Source: VBAT01 sp036520835
GTDB lineage: Bacteria > Bacteroidota > Bacteroidia > Chitinophagales > Chitinophagaceae
Length of the DNA: 10,310 nucleotides
Direction: 5' to 3'
Assembly (NCBI GenBank): GCA_036520835.1
Contig: DATDIX010000361.1
Span: forward strand, 1 to 10,310
Positions 1 through 7,133 of the stretch are shown one piece after another (position 1 is the stretch's first letter; the number at the start of each line of letters is the position of its first letter). The notes under the pieces were generated by a model. That model was given only the letters and a program-made list of their open reading frames with translations. It was not told the DNA's origin and did no database searches. The position numbers and the translations under genes were made by a program.

Positions 1-1497
1 TTTAGTGAACCATTGGAGACCCAATACATCATTACCGAGATCATATAATTTGCAGCTACCGTTTTTCCAGACCAGTTTGTCCTGGTAATTGCTCATTACA
101 ATAAATGTATCACCACCGGGTAATGGTTTATATGTTTTCGAGGCAGGATCATAACTATATTTTTTTCCACTTTCAACTTTATAAAATGATTTGTTACCGG
201 CAGCGATCATTTCTTCTACCCACCCGGCTACTTTATATCCCGCCGCTTTCATTGCTTCTGTAGTTTTGCCAATTCCCAGCACATCCCAGCTTTCAAAGGC
301 GCCGATCTCCCAGCCAAAGCCCGCCATCATTGCGTCATCGACGCGGTATATCTCATCGCTTATTTCAGGAATGCGATGAGAGATGTAAGAGAAAAGGCCA
401 TAATGAAAATGACGATAGAATTCACCGGCTTTATCCTGGCCGGCCACCAGCATTTTCAAACGCTGGTTCAGGTCATCAATGGGCTTAGCAGTTTCAATCG
501 TTGTGAACTTTGGTTTCTTGCGGGCCTCATACTCCAGGGTTTTCAAATTCAACACATGAATTTCTTTTTCCCCTTTAGGGGTTGGGGGCATCTTTTTAAA
601 AAATCCCTGGCCGGTCTTATCGCCGAGCCAGTTATTCTCCACCAGTTTATTTAGCCAGCCCGGTATATTGAATGAATCTTTCGCTTCATCGTTGGGGCAA
701 TTATCATGAACGCCTTTTGCCACTTTTACCAATGTATCAATTCCCACCACATCTGCTGTGCGGAAAGTGGCGGATTTGGGTCGGCCAATGATCGGGCCTG
801 TCAATGCATCCACTTCATCAATGGTCAGTCCCAGTTTGTCAACCAAACCAAAGATGGCCATAATGCCATATACACCGATGCGATTGGCAATAAAAGCTGG
901 GGTGTCTTTACAAAGCACGGTTGTTTTTCCAAGATAGAGATCACCATAGTTCATCAGGAAATCAACCACGGCAGGATCAGTAGAGGGTGTCGGAATAATT
1001 TCCAGTAATCTTAAATAACGGGGTGGATTAAAGAAATGGGTGCCGCAAAAGTTCTTTTTAAAATCTTCACTTCTTCCTTCACTCAGCATGTGTATGGGAA
1101 TCCCGGAAGTATTGGAAGTGATCAATGTTCCGGCTTTCCGGAATTGTTCCACTTTTTCATACACTGATTTTTTTATATCCAGCCTTTCCACCACTACTTC
1201 AATGATCCAGTCGCAGCCGGCAATATCTTTCATATTGTCATCAAAGTTCCCGGTAGTTATTTTCTTTAGTACGTCTTTGTGGTAAACAGGTGAGGGGTTT
1301 GATTTAATGGCCGCTGCCAGCGCATCATTAACGATCTTGTTTTTATCGGGGGCTTTTTTAATCCCCCCTTCGGGGGGTGGGGGGGCCGCAATATCTAATA
1401 ATAATACCTGCACACCAATGCCTGCAAAGTGGCAAGCGATCCTTGAACCCATTACCCCGGAGCCTAAAACAGCAACTTTTTTGATTGATCTTTTCAT
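1..1497 (-). CDS. 3-hydroxyacyl-CoA dehydrogenase / enoyl-CoA hydratase, FadN-type (3' end outside window)
   Basis: Fatty-acid beta-oxidation enzyme that should hydrate enoyl-CoA and oxidise L-3-hydroxyacyl-CoA with NAD+ in the cytoplasm. The frame is open from ATG at 1495-1497 to the window edge (499 codons, no stop). Visible: an N-terminal Rossmann fold with GSGVMG (residues 12-17) and Asp35 ending the second strand; SNTSG (128-132); the catalytic pair His154 (in GTHFFNPPR) and Glu166, spaced 12 apart as in the family; a first C-terminal dehydrogenase domain starting near KDTPAFIANRIG (197-208); and a second near GFGWEIGAFESWD (about 393-406). At 483-499 a crotonase (enoyl-CoA hydratase) domain begins (LYDLGNDVLGLQW) and continues off the window. 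Dehydrogenase first and hydratase last is the order of Bacillus FadN, the reverse of E. coli FadB. A thiolase gene often follows in such operons, but here that lies outside. Two palindromic repeat copies lie in its coding sequence (residues 37-45 and 304-310). It starts 124 bp after the yceI stop, so it may have its own promoter; none was convincing. Confidence 0.93.
   Translation of the reverse strand, partial: MKRSIKKVAVLGSGVMGSRIACHFAGIGVQVLLLDIAAPPPPEGGIKKAPDKNKIVNDALAAAIKSNPSPVYHKDVLKKITTGNFDDNMKDIAGCDWIIEVVVERLDIKKSVYEKVEQFRKAGTLITSNTSGIPIHMLSEGRSEDFKKNFCGTHFFNPPRYLRLLEIIPTPSTDPAVVDFLMNYGDLYLGKTTVLCKDTPAFIANRIGVYGIMAIFGLVDKLGLTIDEVDALTGPIIGRPKSATFRTADVVGIDTLVKVAKGVHDNCPNDEAKDSFNIPGWLNKLVENNWLGDKTGQGFFKKMPPTPKGEKEIHVLNLKTLEYEARKKPKFTTIETAKPIDDLNQRLKMLVAGQDKAGEFYRHFHYGLFSYISHRIPEISDEIYRVDDAMMAGFGWEIGAFESWDVLGIGKTTEAMKAAGYKVAGWVEEMIAAGNKSFYKVESGKKYSYDPASKTYKPLPGGDTFIVMSNYQDKLVWKNGSCKLYDLGNDVLGLQWFTK
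570..588 (-). repeat. Palindromic coding repeat, copy B (in fadN-like gene)
   Basis: On the coding strand this reads CCCCCAACCCCTAAAGGGG, encoding PPTPKG plus the first base of Glu310 (residues 304-310). It matches copy D at the end of the RidA gene in 18 of 19 positions, although the two genes are unrelated. A CCCC/GGGG stem encloses TAAA, with an extra C-run on the 5' side that could pair with the same G-run. It sits just after GQGFFKK, in a loop between the first dehydrogenase C-terminal domain and the conserved TLEYEARKKPKF segment. From memory of the family this loop is variable and of similar length, so the repeat may have replaced loop sequence rather than lengthened it. Confidence 0.75.
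1363..1387 (-). repeat. Palindromic coding repeat, copy A (in fadN-like gene)
   Basis: On the coding strand this is a run of seven C, then A, six C, GAA and six G: the same C-run / C-run / short loop / G-run layout as the other copies but with longer runs. It encodes APPPPEGG (residues 38-45), two residues after Asp35, the predicted NAD ribose-binding aspartate. A further GGGGG on the plus strand at 1348-1352 could extend the inverted repeat. Homologous proteins usually carry a charged loop of about 20 residues here, so the repeat probably replaced loop sequence. This is the most divergent of the four copies, and its family membership rests on layout, position and orientation more than on identity. 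Confidence 0.6.
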
Positions 1498-1621
1498 ACG
1501 ATGAAATTAGTTAGTTATGCAACTATTCCGGAATCGAAGTTAAGGGATTTTGGTCAAGTCGGTCAGACCCGGCATTGCATAAAATCGTCTGGTATAAAGA
1601 AACAGGGGATCAGGTGAGGTT

Positions 1622-2176
1622 TTACAATGCAGTCAATGCACAATCAACCGTAACCCGGATGCTTTTGGAAATATTGTCCCTGTATATTTTAGGAATGGAG
1701 ATCTTATAATCGGCTACCAATGCAGTGAAAACGGAATTTAGTGTGAGTTTTCCGTCTTTAATGGTAATAGTGCCGGTAGTTTCTATATCTTTTGTTATAC
1801 CATGGATGGTAAGTTTGCCATTTGCTTTGGCTGTATAAGTTCCATTGGTAGTATAGTTTATCTCGCTGTTGTTCGTGATCTGTCCCTTGAATTCAGCTTT
1901 GGGAAACTTATCACTTTCCACATAGTCCCTGTTAAAATGTTCCTGCATCAATCCTTTTTTGAATTCGAAGCCTTTCATGAGTACAGCGAACTGCAGGTCA
2001 CCGGTTTTTGTATCGAGCAGGGTTACCACGCTTTTGTTGATCGCTTCAATATCTTCAACGGATGTAGAAGAAAAGAAAGATATTTTGCCGGTTTTTGTAT
2101 AAAATTTTCCCTGGGCTATTGTCGTCAATGAAAACAGGAGTAAACAGCCGGCAATCATAATTGTCAGTTTCTTCAT
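1622..2176 (-). CDS. YceI-family secreted lipid-binding-like protein
   Basis: 184-residue exported protein of the YceI family. Members form a lipocalin-like beta-barrel that binds polyisoprenoid or other amphiphilic ligands in the periplasm; the ligand of this one cannot be told from sequence. Residues 1-22 form a signal peptide (MKKLTIMIAGCLLLFSLTTI, then AQG), with likely cleavage near AQG; Cys11 lies inside the hydrophobic core rather than in a lipobox at its end. Family hallmarks are the region around MQEHFNRDYVESDKFPKAEF (77-96), which fits the M-x-x-HF...YF-x-s-x-x-FPkA-x-F pattern, GKLTIHGITKD (120-130), and a terminal strand SIRVTVDCAL. Length is normal for the family. It begins 10 bp after the stop of the OB-fold gene, so the two are almost certainly co-transcribed, which suggests an envelope role for both. 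Confidence 0.88.
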   Translation of the reverse strand: MKKLTIMIAGCLLLFSLTTIAQGKFYTKTGKISFFSSTSVEDIEAINKSVVTLLDTKTGDLQFAVLMKGFEFKKGLMQEHFNRDYVESDKFPKAEFKGQITNNSEINYTTNGTYTAKANGKLTIHGITKDIETTGTITIKDGKLTLNSVFTALVADYKISIPKIYRDNISKSIRVTVDCALTAL

Positions 2177-2186
2177 ACTATAATGA

Positions 2187-2639
2187 TTAATCTTTTTTGG
2201 TAATTACGGCGCATAAGTTCATGATCACATCGGAGCCAAGCCCCATTTCGTCTTTATAATAGCCGGTACAGGCTCCCCGCAAAGTAACAGACGATCCCGA
2301 TGTCAATCCGGCTGCATCATCTTTGTGAATAGTGTCCATGGAGCACCTGACGGAAGACAGGCTGGTACTGTCCCCCAGGATTATTGTATAAAATCCCCTT
2401 TCATCTTTCTCTATATTTTTAACAGAACCGCTGACCTCGATAGCTTTACCATTGTATTTCCGGTTCGCAGCCGAATCATCCGCTTCATAGGAACGGATGA
2501 GATCCGTTGCGGATAAAGTGAAATCAGGTTTTACATGCTGGTAGTTCCTGTTAGAACGGGTGAATTCCCTGTATCCATACCATGCGCCACCAGCCATTAC
2601 GAGCAAAATGATCAGCCATATTATCTTTTTCCTGCTCAC
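2187..2639 (-). CDS. Membrane-anchored OB-fold (tRNA_anti-like) protein
   Basis: 150-residue protein with one N-terminal membrane segment (about residues 5-22, IIWLIILLVMAGGAWYGY) followed by a small OB-fold domain, probably facing the periplasm. The pattern SYEADDSAANRKYNGKAIEVSG (50-71) followed by strands, a GSSVTLRGACTG turn (115-126) and a last strand with Cys143 fits the tRNA_anti-like family common in Bacteroidota. Despite the name, members of this group are not shown to bind tRNA and the function is unknown. Cys99, Cys124 and Cys143 are all in the OB domain. The start is GTG at 2637-2639; the next in-frame ATG (residue 15) would cut the membrane helix, so GTG is preferred. It lies 71 bp after the AsmA-like gene and 10 bp before yceI. 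Confidence 0.75.
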   Translation of the reverse strand: MSRKKIIWLIILLVMAGGAWYGYREFTRSNRNYQHVKPDFTLSATDLIRSYEADDSAANRKYNGKAIEVSGSVKNIEKDERGFYTIILGDSTSLSSVRCSMDTIHKDDAAGLTSGSSVTLRGACTGYYKDEMGLGSDVIMNLCAVITKKD

Positions 2640-2710
2640 AGAAATTAGTATACTTTTTAATGAAGCGGATAATAAACATAGTTTCCGGAGTTTTAATCGT
2701 TATTAATCGG

Positions 2711-5700
2711 TTAAGGGTTGCGTTTTCTTTGTTCTTTTTTATACTGGCGTACCAGCTTTTTATTATTCTTCAGGCCAATGCTGCTGCTGACGCCGCTCAG
2801 TGTGATCTTTACCAGGTAATGCAAGGCTGATCTTCCCCTTGCCCGTTCAAATATCACAGCATCTTTTCCTGACCTGTTGTTCTTTTTTATAGCCACATTG
2901 GCTAAAAAGCTTGCCAAACCTTTTACTGATCCTTTTTTTGAACCGGCTTTATTGTTCAGCAGTTTTATTTTCAGGTTGCGATAATGAAATGTCATCTCAC
3001 CGATAGCTATATATTCATTACCGGTTACCTCCATATATAAGGTATCCGCCATGCCTGATTCTAATTTTACCGACGCCAATGGGATCAACACGGGATTTAA
3101 TATCCTGGTATCAGCTGAAGAGGCGGATACCCTCATTAAAAACCCGGCAAGCGAATCTGCGTAAGATTCTTTTACGGCTAGTCGGACAGGGATCGAATCC
3201 ATCAGTAAAAAGCCCGCATTTAATTGCAAACTGTCTCCCGGCTGAAGATCATAATTACCGGCCGACAACACATTTACATTCAGCTTGCTTACAGTTATCC
3301 TGCCGGGCTGGTTTGTTTTCTCATTTATTTCAGTGTACTCAACATTCCCGTTATTGACATTGATAAGACCGATGTTCAGGCGTGTCGGTATTTTTTTCAG
3401 GAAGTTGACCGGTAATGGTTTAATAATACTTTTTTGCAAGGGCAGGCGCTTATCACGGAAACCCGTAATGACTGGATCACTGATAGTAACTGTGCCGGCA
3501 TTCAGTATGGTATCTTCCAGGTATTTGGTTAGGTTGATCGGGCCGGCGGTTATCGGGCCGGTTTTCAGTGTCAAATAATCTGCCTGGAATTGCTGGCTGT
3601 TCTTGAAATCTTCCAGGGTCTGTGTCGGATGATAACTAAATGAATTAACCGTGAATGTTTTTGTTGCCCTGTTATAGCCCGCATTTTGCCAGTCAATCTG
3701 CTTTTTTGCATCAGCATAACTGCCGGTTATTTCCTGCAGGCTAAAAGAACCATTGTCCTTTGCCAGTTGCCGGATGTTTAACAGCGAAGCAGCACTGATG
3801 GCCAGGTTATTCAATTTTGCCGTGGTTATTTCAAGCCTGCCAGCCTGTTTGTTCAGGTTATCGAATAAAAAATTATTTGCCTGCAGATTACGGATCGTTC
3901 CCTGCCAGTCCCATTCACCGGCATCGTTTGGCTGTAGCGAAAAGTTATTAATCTGTGTATTGATCGTCCCGTTTCCTGCATTAAAGTTCCTGCCACCGGC
4001 AGTAAATGAAAAATGATGAAGCAAAAGAAGCAGTTCATTAACGGAAACAACTGATTGGCCGGTGATCCGAAGACCCCGTAGCTCCAGCAAACTGTTTTTT
4101 TCCTCCTGCCCCCGCCATTCTATCCGGGTGAACCCGCTGTGCCCGGGTTGTTCCAAAAGAAGATCAGGTTGGCGGATAGTCACTTTGCTGAAGGAGACTT
4201 CCGGGAACTGTGTTTTTTTATAGACGACTGCATTATCTTTTGGCAAACTTCTGCGCCGGATATAAGGACGTGTTATGCTAACTTCATCTGCTTTTATTGA
4301 GCCATTGATAATAGCATTCAGATCAGTTGTAAAATCAATAGAAGGAATAATGGCAACGACAGAATCAAGAGCCGTTTTCTCTTCAAACCGGGCATCACTT
4401 ATTGTTGAAGGCTGATGATCCTTAAAAAGAAATTGCCTGGCGGTCAACTGCAAACCCTTACCGGCCAGGGAAAAATTATTTCCTGTTGCACGCAGGTTTG
4501 TTATGCGGGGGTTATTGTTCTTTACCGGTGCAAATTCATCAGCCGATATTGTTTCAAAAAAAACGGATAACTGCCTGCCGCCGGTTAAAGTAGCCAGTTT
4601 TGTATTTGTCCCCCGGATATCCCTGATCACAAAGTCAGGAATGATATCCTTTTTTCCCTGCACGCCTGTTATCAATACATTTGCTTCCTGCCACTCAATA
4701 CCGTTTATCTCCGTGATAAAAGAATTATTATCCATCTGCATATTTCGGACAGATACATTTTTTGCATCAACACCCAGGTTTTTTTCTTTGTTGGTGACAA
4801 ATACTTTTCCTGCTGTGAACCGGCCATCCTTTCCTGTAAAGTCAACATCTTCCATTTCTGCTGTCAGGTTGCCTGACCGGAGTGATCCTTTCTTAAAACG
4901 AAGCCAGCTTACAGATCTTTGCAGTGTACTGATGCGGCTTGATTCAATGATACGCTGGCTTAATAAAGACATGCTGGCATTTTCCAGTTGCAACCGGGTT
5001 TTGTCTTTGAAATCCACGTTGATCTGGCCATCCGTAATATCAAGGTTATTAAGCTGAATGACATCGCCGATACCGGCGAGCACCTGGAAAACATCCTGGT
5101 TTTTATTTTTATTATCAGGCTTTTCAATAAAAGAATAATTGATTACGGGGCGATATAATGTTGCTCTTTCTGCTGACAATTTTTGCTCAAAGACCAGGTC
5201 ATCCCAGGAAAAGCCATTAAGGATAAACTGCGGCATGCTGAAACTATTGATCGTTTTGCCGCCCTGGATTTGACTTAAAGAGAAATTGCTCAAATAAATG
5301 CCGTTGGTGTTGAGCAATATGCTGTCAAACCGCAATGCGTAAGTGCTGTCACGTAAAAAATTTTCGTAGTTACGAATGGCCATCGCAAATGTTCTGACCG
5401 TAAGCGGTTTTGGAGAATTCTTTTGAATACGAAGACCCTGTAATTCAAAATTATTATGATCAGAAGTAAAAGAACTGGGCCGTCCTTCCCGCAATGTATT
5501 AATATCAAAGGAGCCGTTTTTTACAACAACAAACCCTACCTGCAGGTCCCCGGTCAGTTGTTGGATCAGTTCATTTAGTTTGGGTGTCGGCTTCGGCACG
5601 CCGGTTTTTTTTTCCAGTTCTACATCTAACCTGAACTGCGGGTTAATGCAATAAACGGAATCTGCTTTAATGATCTCTTTTTGATATAGCGTGTCAAAAT

Positions 5701-6541
5701 CAATATTGGTCATCTGAAGCTTATCAAAAAAGATCAGGAAAGAACTTTTGGAGCTGTCTCCCTTGCTGGCAGCTATCGTGCAACTGTCAAACTCCACCAT
5801 CTTGTTCCGGATATTGATACGAAAATTGCTGAAGCTTAACCGGTGCCGGCCATCCGGGAAGTAAATGTTCTGGTTATGTGTTTGCAGGGCGACATTATCA
5901 CTGAAAAGTATTTTGCGGCTGCCGGCAGTATTACCGGTGTCTACCCGAAGGTTGTCCAGGTGGAACTGGATATTGGTGATCGTAACCGGAAGTTCCTCCG
6001 GGGCCATTTTATTGACCAGGGTAAACTTCCCGTTATTTATCCGGAAGCTATTAACCCGTAATAACTTCAAAGCATCCTGGATTGACTTATAAACTCTTCC
6101 CATTTCCTGGGGGAGGGACACCTTGCTGGCTTTAGTGGTGTCAGCATCCTTTGGTGAACGAAGTCTTGAAACCTGTATATCAGGATTGAAAAGATTCAGT
6201 GAATCAAATACTATTTTTTTTTCGAAAACAAGGGGCAGTATTTCTTTTACACGAACATCGATGCGGTCAACAGCGAAACGATAAGAAGTGGCGGCGGTAG
6301 TGCTATCGGCAGAATAAAAGACCGCATTGCGCAGCTGCATGTTATTGCTGAACCAGTTGAAGCTGAATTTTTTTACTTTGAGTTTAAGCCTACCGTTTGA
6401 CCTCGATTCTACCAGTTCTGCTAAAAGTTCTTCGGCCTGGTTGATAAACCAGAAATGAAAGATGGTCAGCAGCACAACAAGGCTGCCAAGAATGTAAGCG
6501 GTTATCTTTAGGATCCTTTTTTTAAAGGGGCTTATTATCAA
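2711..6541 (-). CDS. Large AsmA-like / DUF748-like envelope protein
   Basis: 1276-residue protein with one N-terminal membrane helix (about residues 11-32) and otherwise a long beta-rich chain, the architecture of AsmA-like proteins. Characterised relatives (AsmA, TamB, YhdP) are anchored in the inner membrane and span the periplasm as a lipid-conducting groove; a lipid-transfer or outer-membrane homeostasis role is inferred by analogy. Inside are five recurring pairs of short motifs: a strand ending in x-x-P-x-(I/F/L), at about 112-124, 293-308, 457-471, 751-764 and 1013-1028, each followed 33-51 residues later by a second strand motif, NG-type in most pairs (163-177, 335-348, 497-513, 784-798, 1057-1072). 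The tail is strongly basic (KNNKKLVRQYKKEQRKRNP). The start shown is TTG at 6539-6541; a stop lies five codons upstream (6554-6556) and no ATG precedes the membrane helix, so the exact start is uncertain. No cysteine-type lipobox is seen. It may be read with the two genes downstream. Confidence 0.78.
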   Translation of the reverse strand: MIISPFKKRILKITAYILGSLVVLLTIFHFWFINQAEELLAELVESRSNGRLKLKVKKFSFNWFSNNMQLRNAVFYSADSTTAATSYRFAVDRIDVRVKEILPLVFEKKIVFDSLNLFNPDIQVSRLRSPKDADTTKASKVSLPQEMGRVYKSIQDALKLLRVNSFRINNGKFTLVNKMAPEELPVTITNIQFHLDNLRVDTGNTAGSRKILFSDNVALQTHNQNIYFPDGRHRLSFSNFRINIRNKMVEFDSCTIAASKGDSSKSSFLIFFDKLQMTNIDFDTLYQKEIIKADSVYCINPQFRLDVELEKKTGVPKPTPKLNELIQQLTGDLQVGFVVVKNGSFDINTLREGRPSSFTSDHNNFELQGLRIQKNSPKPLTVRTFAMAIRNYENFLRDSTYALRFDSILLNTNGIYLSNFSLSQIQGGKTINSFSMPQFILNGFSWDDLVFEQKLSAERATLYRPVINYSFIEKPDNKNKNQDVFQVLAGIGDVIQLNNLDITDGQINVDFKDKTRLQLENASMSLLSQRIIESSRISTLQRSVSWLRFKKGSLRSGNLTAEMEDVDFTGKDGRFTAGKVFVTNKEKNLGVDAKNVSVRNMQMDNNSFITEINGIEWQEANVLITGVQGKKDIIPDFVIRDIRGTNTKLATLTGGRQLSVFFETISADEFAPVKNNNPRITNLRATGNNFSLAGKGLQLTARQFLFKDHQPSTISDARFEEKTALDSVVAIIPSIDFTTDLNAIINGSIKADEVSITRPYIRRRSLPKDNAVVYKKTQFPEVSFSKVTIRQPDLLLEQPGHSGFTRIEWRGQEEKNSLLELRGLRITGQSVVSVNELLLLLHHFSFTAGGRNFNAGNGTINTQINNFSLQPNDAGEWDWQGTIRNLQANNFLFDNLNKQAGRLEITTAKLNNLAISAASLLNIRQLAKDNGSFSLQEITGSYADAKKQIDWQNAGYNRATKTFTVNSFSYHPTQTLEDFKNSQQFQADYLTLKTGPITAGPINLTKYLEDTILNAGTVTISDPVITGFRDKRLPLQKSIIKPLPVNFLKKIPTRLNIGLINVNNGNVEYTEINEKTNQPGRITVSKLNVNVLSAGNYDLQPGDSLQLNAGFLLMDSIPVRLAVKESYADSLAGFLMRVSASSADTRILNPVLIPLASVKLESGMADTLYMEVTGNEYIAIGEMTFHYRNLKIKLLNNKAGSKKGSVKGLASFLANVAIKKNNRSGKDAVIFERARGRSALHYLVKITLSGVSSSIGLKNNKKLVRQYKKEQRKRNP

Positions 6542-6570
6542 GGGCGGAGAAAATTAATATGGAAATTTAC

Positions 6571-6598
6571 CGAAAATATGTGATTTGAAGCAGCCAAA
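6571..6598 (-). promoter_or_regulatory. Possible Bacteroidota-type promoter for the AsmA-like gene
   Basis: On the minus strand TTTG (6598-6595) is followed after 16 bases by TATTTTCG (6578-6571), one mismatch from the TAnnTTTG -7 element. The gap is slightly shorter than the usual 17-23. It lies about 30 bp upstream of the proposed TTG start, in the 133-bp gap between this gene and the YbjN-like gene. Weak call. Confidence 0.22.
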
Positions 6599-6613
6599 TC
6601 TGTAATTATAAAA

Positions 6614-6663
6614 TAAGAAGTATTTGACGGTTCACCGGGGGGTATAACAGGTAAGAAGTGTTT
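6614..6663. repeat. Short direct repeat in the intergenic region
   Basis: TAAGAAGTATTT (6614-6625) recurs as TAAGAAGTGTTT (6652-6663), 11 of 12 identical, 38 bp apart start to start, inside the 133-bp gap upstream of the AsmA-like gene. It could be a pair of regulator sites or chance in AT-rich sequence. The rest of the gap shows no hairpin terminator. Confidence 0.3.
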
Positions 6664-6674
6664 CCCATACAGTA

Positions 6675-7106
6675 TCACCTGAATTCATTTTTCAGGAAAT
6701 CATCCAGCTTATCTGCCCAGTGACTGAGATCGTTTATCAGCGTGATCATTTCGTCATAATCCATACCGGATATATTTCGTTCGGCAATAATGCAAACCAG
6801 GTCCCTTTCTTCTTCAGCGCTTATTTTATAGCCGAGGTAAGTGGCGTTGATGGCCAGCGCCGTTTTATATAGTGCAAGTTGTTTATTTGTATCCTTCGGG
6901 ATCCCGCATAATGGCGCCATGCACCGGATAAATGTTTGTGGTTGCTGCTGCAGGTTTTTCTGTGTGGTCAAAAATACCTCGATAGTAGAAGACCCCTGTG
7001 CAAAATACCAGGCGCCGGTCTTTGGATTATACACTTTTTTTTCCTCCACACCCATATCAGTGCAAAGGCGATGCAGGTAATCTTTTATTCTTTCCGCTGC
7101 TGTCAT
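6675..7106 (-). CDS. YbjN-domain / CesT-chaperone-fold-like protein
   Basis: 143-residue cytoplasmic protein without signal peptide or membrane segment. The layout matches the YbjN / type III secretion chaperone-like fold: an N-terminal helix (AERIKDYLHRL), strands carrying GAWYFAQGSSTIEVFLTTQ (31-49), the turn with PKDTNKQLALYKTALAINATYLGYKISAEEERDLVCIIAER where the family has N-x-x-L-x-x-x-L...N-x-x-x-x, and a C-terminal helix (LINDLSHWADKLDDFL), typical of the ADxxDD-x-L ending. Relatives serve as chaperones or regulators, but the partner of this one is unknown. It starts with ATG 27 bp after the metG stop, so it is probably read from the metG promoter; whether it has anything to do with MetRS is not indicated by the sequence. 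Assignment is by pattern recognition only. Confidence 0.62.
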   Translation of the reverse strand: MTAAERIKDYLHRLCTDMGVEEKKVYNPKTGAWYFAQGSSTIEVFLTTQKNLQQQPQTFIRCMAPLCGIPKDTNKQLALYKTALAINATYLGYKISAEEERDLVCIIAERNISGMDYDEMITLINDLSHWADKLDDFLKNEFR

Positions 7107-7133
7107 TTGCTGTAGCTGAAATATTTGATGAAA

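Noticed and set aside
570..588. Palindromic repeats as G-quadruplex sites.
   Set aside because: Each copy has only two G-runs on the G-rich strand; four are needed for an intramolecular quadruplex.
191..1504. Several plus-strand open frames opposite the FadN-type gene.
   Set aside because: The minus strand encodes a recognisable dehydrogenase with catalytic motifs across the whole stretch; the plus-strand frames show no motifs.
1498..1621. Promoter or terminator in the 124-bp gap between yceI and the FadN-type gene.
   Set aside because: Only partial -7-like matches without a suitable -33 element and a 9-base palindrome (GGTCAGACC at 1561-1569) were seen; not enough to call.
2673..2680. TATGTTTA on the minus strand, similar to a -7 element, upstream of the OB-fold gene.
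   Set aside because: The last base is mismatched and no TTTG lies at the right distance upstream; the gene may simply be read through from the AsmA-like gene.
4503..5057. 184-codon open frame on the plus strand opposite the AsmA-like gene.
   Set aside because: It lies wholly within a much longer, clearly coding minus-strand gene, resembles no family, and is Ser/Phe-rich as expected for an antisense shadow.
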